Shown: one piece after another, positions 54,131-56,524 of the stretch
Numbering within the stretch: position 1 is the stretch's first letter
Layout: every line of letters starts with the position of its first letter
Assembly (NCBI GenBank): GCA_021775915.1
Contig: JAJFGW010000045.1
Span: 1 to 56,524, forward strand
From: Alphaproteobacteria bacterium
GTDB taxonomy: Bacteria; Pseudomonadota; Alphaproteobacteria; Micavibrionales; Micavibrionaceae
DNA length: 56,524 nucleotides
Direction of reading: 5' to 3'
Translations under genes and position numbers: made by a program
Notes under the pieces: generated by a model
What the model saw: the letters and a program-made list of their open reading frames with translations, nothing else
What the model was told of the DNA's origin: nothing
Database searches by the model: none

Positions 54131-55768
54131 TTAAGTTTTCTCTTCTTCATCTTTGTCATCATTTTTTTCAGTTTGTTCTTCTTCGGTTTCATCTGGCTCT
54201 GTTATGGCGTAGGTGTTTTTTCCCGCGTCTTTTGCGACGTAGCATGCCAAATCAGCATTTTTTAACCATTGGTCTATCCCCGTATCTTCGCTGGAGTAGG
54301 CAATCCCCACACTCGCGCCTATATAAATTTTATCTGCCGCGTTTATTTCTATGGGGTTGCGGATGAGCTCAATCAATTCATGCGCTTTTTTCTCTATAAT
54401 GTCCTTATCGTCTATTCCTCTTAAAAGAAGAGCGAACTCATCACCGCCAAGTCGTGCGGCGAGGTCTTCTTTGCGGGCGGCCAGGCTATTAAGCCGTTTG
54501 GCAACTTCTAACAAAACAGCATCTCCGGCATCGTGCCCGTATGTATCATTAACCGGTTTGAAATTATCCAGATCGATTAACATCAAGACCGATACCAAAT
54601 CCTTTTCGTGATGAGCCAGTAAGGCTTCGTCCAGAGCCTGTTTCACAAGACGTCTGTTGGGCAGGCCGGTCAAGCCATCGTGGTAGGCCATAAATTTCAT
54701 GCGGTCTCGCTCAGCTAACCCCTTGACCATATTATTAAACCGGTCAGCAAGGGTTCCTAATTCATCGTTCTGCGAGATGGTAACGTGAGCGGTATAATCC
54801 CCTTTTTCAACTCTTTCTGATGCGTCGACGAGAAGCTCTACGGGGCGCGTTACTCTTCTGGATATTCTAACCGTTATGGGGATTGAAATAGCCAGAAGCA
54901 ATGCTGTTATAAACATAAGGTACGGCCTGTAGCTCGTATATTCACGGAACAACTCGCGCCATGGTTTTTGTAAAACGGCGTATAGCTTGAATTCAGGGTT
55001 GTCCTGCGGAATGCTGATTGTTCTGGTTATAAATTGTCCAAAATCAATACCTAAGCCTCTTTCTTGTTCGATAATGTTCTTTTGGAAGATGTTTTCACTA
55101 TCAAATTGATCTACTGTACTGCCCATGATCATTGGTTCTTTTCTTGCTTCTCCGTTTGATTTATAGGCAACAAAGGTTAGATCTGTCTGGATGTAACTTT
55201 TGAAGTCCATTGCAAACTCTTTGTCGAGAATAAAACCTAAAATCACATAAGCGACAAGGTTGGGAGCTTTAACGGGAACAATTATAACCTGATATTTTTG
55301 AGCGCCAATAGAGGCGAGCCCTACAGCAGAGCTGTTTGCGGACTGATTGGCCCGGGTGACAAGAAGAGAAAAAGCTTGTTCTACTTTATTGTCCAGAACA
55401 CCAAAGACAGTTGAAGAAACATATTGCCCGTCTTTGTTAAAAATAGCCATAACATCTGCGTCGAGGCGTTTTTTATGGTTTAACATGGCAGAATTAATAG
55501 TTTCGAGGTTAAATGTTGCTATCGCTGATTTAAAACCAAAGTCATTGACCAGTAATGTGGTGTTTTCTCGAAGTTGCTCAAAACGATAGTCAAACATTTC
55601 ACTGAAGTAATCAGAGCTTCTCTCAAGGTCTCGTGTGATAAGGTACTGTGCATTTTTAATCGCTATATAATCAAAGAGAACTATGCTAAGGGCTTGAGAA
55701 AGAATGATAATCCCTGCTGTTGCAAGAAGAATGCGTTCTCTAAAAGATGTAATGCGAAAGCTCAACAT
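54131..55768 (-). CDS. Membrane diguanylate cyclase with extracytoplasmic sensor, HAMP and GGDEF
   Basis: The 545-residue protein has TM1 (about 12-34), a periplasmic sensor of about 245 residues that looks like a double-Cache domain, TM2 (about 283-300), a HAMP (about 301-355) and a GGDEF domain. The catalytic motif is GGDEF (441-445), with the inhibitory I-site RxxD (RKED, 432-435) exactly five residues before it, so it should make c-di-GMP and be product-inhibited. The C-terminal 25 residues are acidic. It follows the cupredoxin gene by 11 bases, which suggests the two act together, perhaps in copper or redox sensing; that is inference. Confidence 0.92.
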   Translation of the reverse strand: MLSFRITSFRERILLATAGIIILSQALSIVLFDYIAIKNAQYLITRDLERSSDYFSEMFDYRFEQLRENTTLLVNDFGFKSAIATFNLETINSAMLNHKKRLDADVMAIFNKDGQYVSSTVFGVLDNKVEQAFSLLVTRANQSANSSAVGLASIGAQKYQVIIVPVKAPNLVAYVILGFILDKEFAMDFKSYIQTDLTFVAYKSNGEARKEPMIMGSTVDQFDSENIFQKNIIEQERGLGIDFGQFITRTISIPQDNPEFKLYAVLQKPWRELFREYTSYRPYLMFITALLLAISIPITVRISRRVTRPVELLVDASERVEKGDYTAHVTISQNDELGTLADRFNNMVKGLAERDRMKFMAYHDGLTGLPNRRLVKQALDEALLAHHEKDLVSVLMLIDLDNFKPVNDTYGHDAGDAVLLEVAKRLNSLAARKEDLAARLGGDEFALLLRGIDDKDIIEKKAHELIELIRNPIEINAADKIYIGASVGIAYSSEDTGIDQWLKNADLACYVAKDAGKNTYAITEPDETEEEQTEKNDDKDEEEKT

Positions 55769-55779
55769 AATGAATTTAT

Positions 55780-56424
55780 TTAATAATTACCTTCTAAATA
55801 AGCGGGCTTTTTAGGCCAGCTAAATTTATCCCCCCTGGGGATCAGAATGTTATAGCTATCCTTATTATTTGACACAGACAGGCTACTTTTTTGAGCATGT
55901 ACGCCGTCGGTTTCATTGAGTCCGGGGTGCCAGAATTTTACGATATAAGACCCTGCCGGCACGTCTTTAATTTCTAGCGTTCCCTCATTGTTAGATACGT
56001 TGTGATAGGGGGTATCTACAACGACAATATATCCCAACATCCAGTCGTGAATATTGCAACCTAACGGGACTATTCCTTCTTTATCCATCATAAGGACAGG
56101 GCTTTGTCCTATATACAGAGGGATTTCAAAGCTTTTGGCTTCTGAAAAAGAGTAAATATGGTGGTGTGATTTGTCTCTGTTTGGAAAGGCGACTTTTGTG
56201 CCTTTTTGAACGGTCGCCATTCTTGGTTTAAATTTGAAGTTTCTTTGCATAATTTCCAGGTTATCGTCTCTAACCTTATCCTGTGCACTTTGAGGAAACA
56301 GAGCAACAGCAACATCCTTCATGGGGTTGTTTAAGTCATCGGTAATTCTTATTTCCAGAGCGTGAGCCTGAAGGGCGGACAAGAGTATGAAGGAGAATAA
56401 TATGAGATGTATTATTTTAGCCAT
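55780..56424 (-). CDS. Secreted cupredoxin-like protein (methylamine utilization-type)
   Basis: A signal peptide (MAKIIHLILFSFILLSALQAHA) precedes a cupredoxin domain. The type I copper ligands are visible: a His in KSHHHIYSF (87-89), and Cys123, His126 and Met129 in LGCNIHDWM. The region VQKGTKVAFPNRD is the preceding strand. The C-terminal 60 residues (LEIKDVPAGSYIVKFWHPGL) form a carboxypeptidase-regulatory-like beta domain. Such proteins are often labelled methylamine utilization proteins, but no mau genes are here. It is 11 bases upstream of a diguanylate cyclase, a pairing that I recall from other Proteobacteria. No gene is seen from 56425 to the window end. Confidence 0.85.
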   Translation of the reverse strand: MAKIIHLILFSFILLSALQAHALEIRITDDLNNPMKDVAVALFPQSAQDKVRDDNLEIMQRNFKFKPRMATVQKGTKVAFPNRDKSHHHIYSFSEAKSFEIPLYIGQSPVLMMDKEGIVPLGCNIHDWMLGYIVVVDTPYHNVSNNEGTLEIKDVPAGSYIVKFWHPGLNETDGVHAQKSSLSVSNNKDSYNILIPRGDKFSWPKKPAYLEGNY

Positions 56425-56524
56425 CCCTAATCCTAACGCTTTTAGCCCTAAATAAAAACAGCGTATTTCCTATTTTGACGGGATGTTTTCTAATAACAGG
56501 TTAAAATTATTTGCAATAACGTGC

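Overview
The window is a gene-dense stretch of an alphaproteobacterial chromosome, with no tRNA, rRNA, CRISPR array, transposase or phage gene visible. The assignment rests on gene order and families rather than on a marker gene: bolA next to a J-domain gene, cobS and cobT; aroK-aroB facing xerD-accA; secA divergent from a parvulin; ftsE-ftsX followed by a DUF218 gene and plsC; ubiG divergent from lysC; lysC-rodZ-prfA-prmC-DUF4167-clpB; plus alphaproteobacterial families such as DUF1194, DUF2125, DUF4167 and TIGR02302. A Rhodospirillales-like or Micavibrio-like lineage is my guess, not a demonstrated fact.

Layout. 1-1500: the end of an LD-carboxypeptidase gene and an AT-rich stretch with three small hypothetical genes, two behind good sigma-70 promoters. 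1.5-7.6 kb: DHH phosphoesterase, ClpX, SufE, an unknown protein, a secreted protein and HisRS; hisS carries a palindromic repeat read in frame. 7.7-14.6 kb: two tandem secreted VWA proteins, CobT and CobS separated by an opposite-strand gene, a J-domain protein, BolA and a ribbon-helix-helix protein. 14.6-25.2 kb: AccA, XerD, a periplasmic protein, a tiny coupled membrane protein, AroK, AroB, a CorC-like transporter, two small membrane proteins and SecA. 25.4-30.1 kb: a DUF1566 protein, a parvulin, a Nudix hydrolase, a methyltransferase behind a large inverted repeat, chorismate mutase and prephenate/arogenate dehydrogenase. 30.1-40.2 kb: a tightly coupled operon (unknown exported protein, FtsE, FtsX, DUF218, PlsC, DUF2125), a zinc-ribbon protein, TIGR02302, a tiny lipoprotein, a TlpA-like thioredoxin and a pentapeptide-repeat protein. 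40.2-48.7 kb: HIG1 protein, UbiG, LysC, RodZ-like protein, RF1, PrmC, DUF4167 and ClpB. 48.8-56.5 kb: a repeat-type unknown, a lipoprotein, an atypical Mur ligase, an M17 aminopeptidase, a 45-residue membrane protein, a diguanylate cyclase and a secreted cupredoxin.

Most genes are housekeeping: protein quality control (ClpX, ClpB, parvulin, SecA), translation (HisRS, RF1 with its methylase PrmC), chromosome resolution (XerD), envelope and division (FtsEX, PlsC, RodZ, Mur ligase), aromatic amino acid synthesis (AroK, AroB, chorismate mutase, TyrA) and quinone synthesis (UbiG). Several amino acid genes that usually sit inside these conserved blocks in free-living relatives (argJ, argH, lysA, hisC) are not in the places where I would expect them, which hints at amino acid auxotrophy or at relocation.

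The points most worth following are the in-frame palindrome in hisS, the cupredoxin plus diguanylate cyclase pair, the CobS-CobT-J-domain module with no CobN in view, the promoter-bearing palindrome before the methyltransferase, and several tiny genes with good expression signals. I did not find an unmistakable new defence or secretion system.
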